From NCBI GenBank assembly GCA_014281115.1, contig JACONQ010000011.1:2418001-2482000 (forward strand): a stretch of 64,000 nt of DNA, read 5' to 3'. Below are positions 63,950 to 64,000 of the stretch, piece by piece (positions within the stretch are counted from its first letter, which is position 1; the number at the start of each line of letters is the position of its first letter). A model generated the notes under the pieces. That model was not told the origin of the DNA and searched no databases. It saw only the letters and a program-made list of their open reading frames with translations. The translations under genes were made by a program, and so were the position numbers. The DNA is from Laburnicola sp. R22_1. Taxonomy: Eukaryota; Ascomycota; Dothideomycetes; Pleosporales; Didymosphaeriaceae.

Positions 63950-64000
63950 TGTTAAAACTATATTAGTAAGCAAAATAAATAATAAAATAACATGTTAGAA
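63950..64000 (+). repeat. Solo LTR or element X, copy 3, cut by window end
   Basis: The first 51 bases are identical with the start of X1 and X2 (TGTTAAAACTATATTAGTAA). It interrupts Copia-A pol. Whether it is a solo LTR or a full element cannot be told. Confidence 0.85.

Larger units (their letters stand above)
22793..64000. other. AT-rich RIP-mutated transposon block (compartment)
   Basis: Composition changes abruptly near 22793. Beyond it, CpA and TpG are scarce, TpA is abundant, and former codons for Gln, Trp and Arg appear as stops. This is what RIP leaves in Pezizomycotina. No host gene is recognisable. Islands of normal composition inside the block are the younger insertions listed separately. 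Such blocks are typically heterochromatic; a pericentromeric or subtelomeric position cannot be told from sequence. Confidence 0.92.
49084..64000 (+). mobile_element. Copia-A copy F, plus orientation, split by nested insertions, runs off the window
   Basis: 5' LTR 49084-49449. Internal pieces are 49450-49897, 58973-60729 and 61861-63949. The last piece includes integrase-end and reverse transcriptase remnants (YVDD decayed near 63450). Split by element Y (49898-58972), a LINE-like insert (60730-61860) and solo LTR X3 (63950 to the end). The 3' LTR would lie beyond 64000. All coding is destroyed by RIP. Confidence 0.85.

Overview
The window looks like nuclear DNA of a filamentous ascomycete (Pezizomycotina). 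The evidence is short GT-AG introns of 40-84 nt, fungal protein families (OTT_1508-like deaminase, BTB/POZ proteins, a Mx-type dynamin, a Myb/SANT-like protein), fungal transposons, and a 41-kb AT-rich block whose TpA excess and CpA/TpG scarcity are the mark of repeat-induced point mutation (RIP). No species is claimed.

Layout: 1-22.8 kb has normal base composition and holds six genes. They are a putative deaminase (2106-4004), a BTB protein (4658-5428), a J-domain protein (6237-7277), a second BTB protein (13364-14932, minus), a dynamin-like GTPase (16059-18306) and a Myb/SANT-like gene broken by one stop (18775-20903, minus). The first three sit between dispersed repeats: a direct pair (320-472/8419-8573) and an inverted pair (1229-1455/7658-7880). 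A hAT transposon with an exact 8-bp target duplication fills 8938-12607. The stretches between genes (1-2105, 7278-8937, 12616-13363, 14933-16058, 18307-18774, 20904-22792) show no convincing gene.

From about 22793 to the end I find no host gene. The sequence is stacked transposable elements. The base layer is a RIP-degraded Copia family (here Copia-A) in several copies, including a 6.8-kb tail-to-tail palindrome (42292-49083), plus related minus-strand Copia remnants (29559-42291 and the Y element 49898-58972). Into these were inserted solo LTRs, a pogo/Fot1-type element (30413-32544), a Gypsy element with both LTRs (35012-41500), a Tc1/mariner element (55999-57478) and a LINE-like insert (60730-61860). 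Target duplications can be read directly for eleven insertions, so the order of events can be worked out: heavily mutated elements are old, near-normal ones are recent.

A recurring theme is that the younger DNA transposons and the Myb-like gene are continuous reading frames broken only by TAG or TAA codons. Each such stop can be explained by a single C-to-T (CpA to TpA) change on one strand. No gene in the window forms an obvious pathway with another. The genes look like accessory-type genes next to a transposon-rich, probably heterochromatic, AT-rich block.
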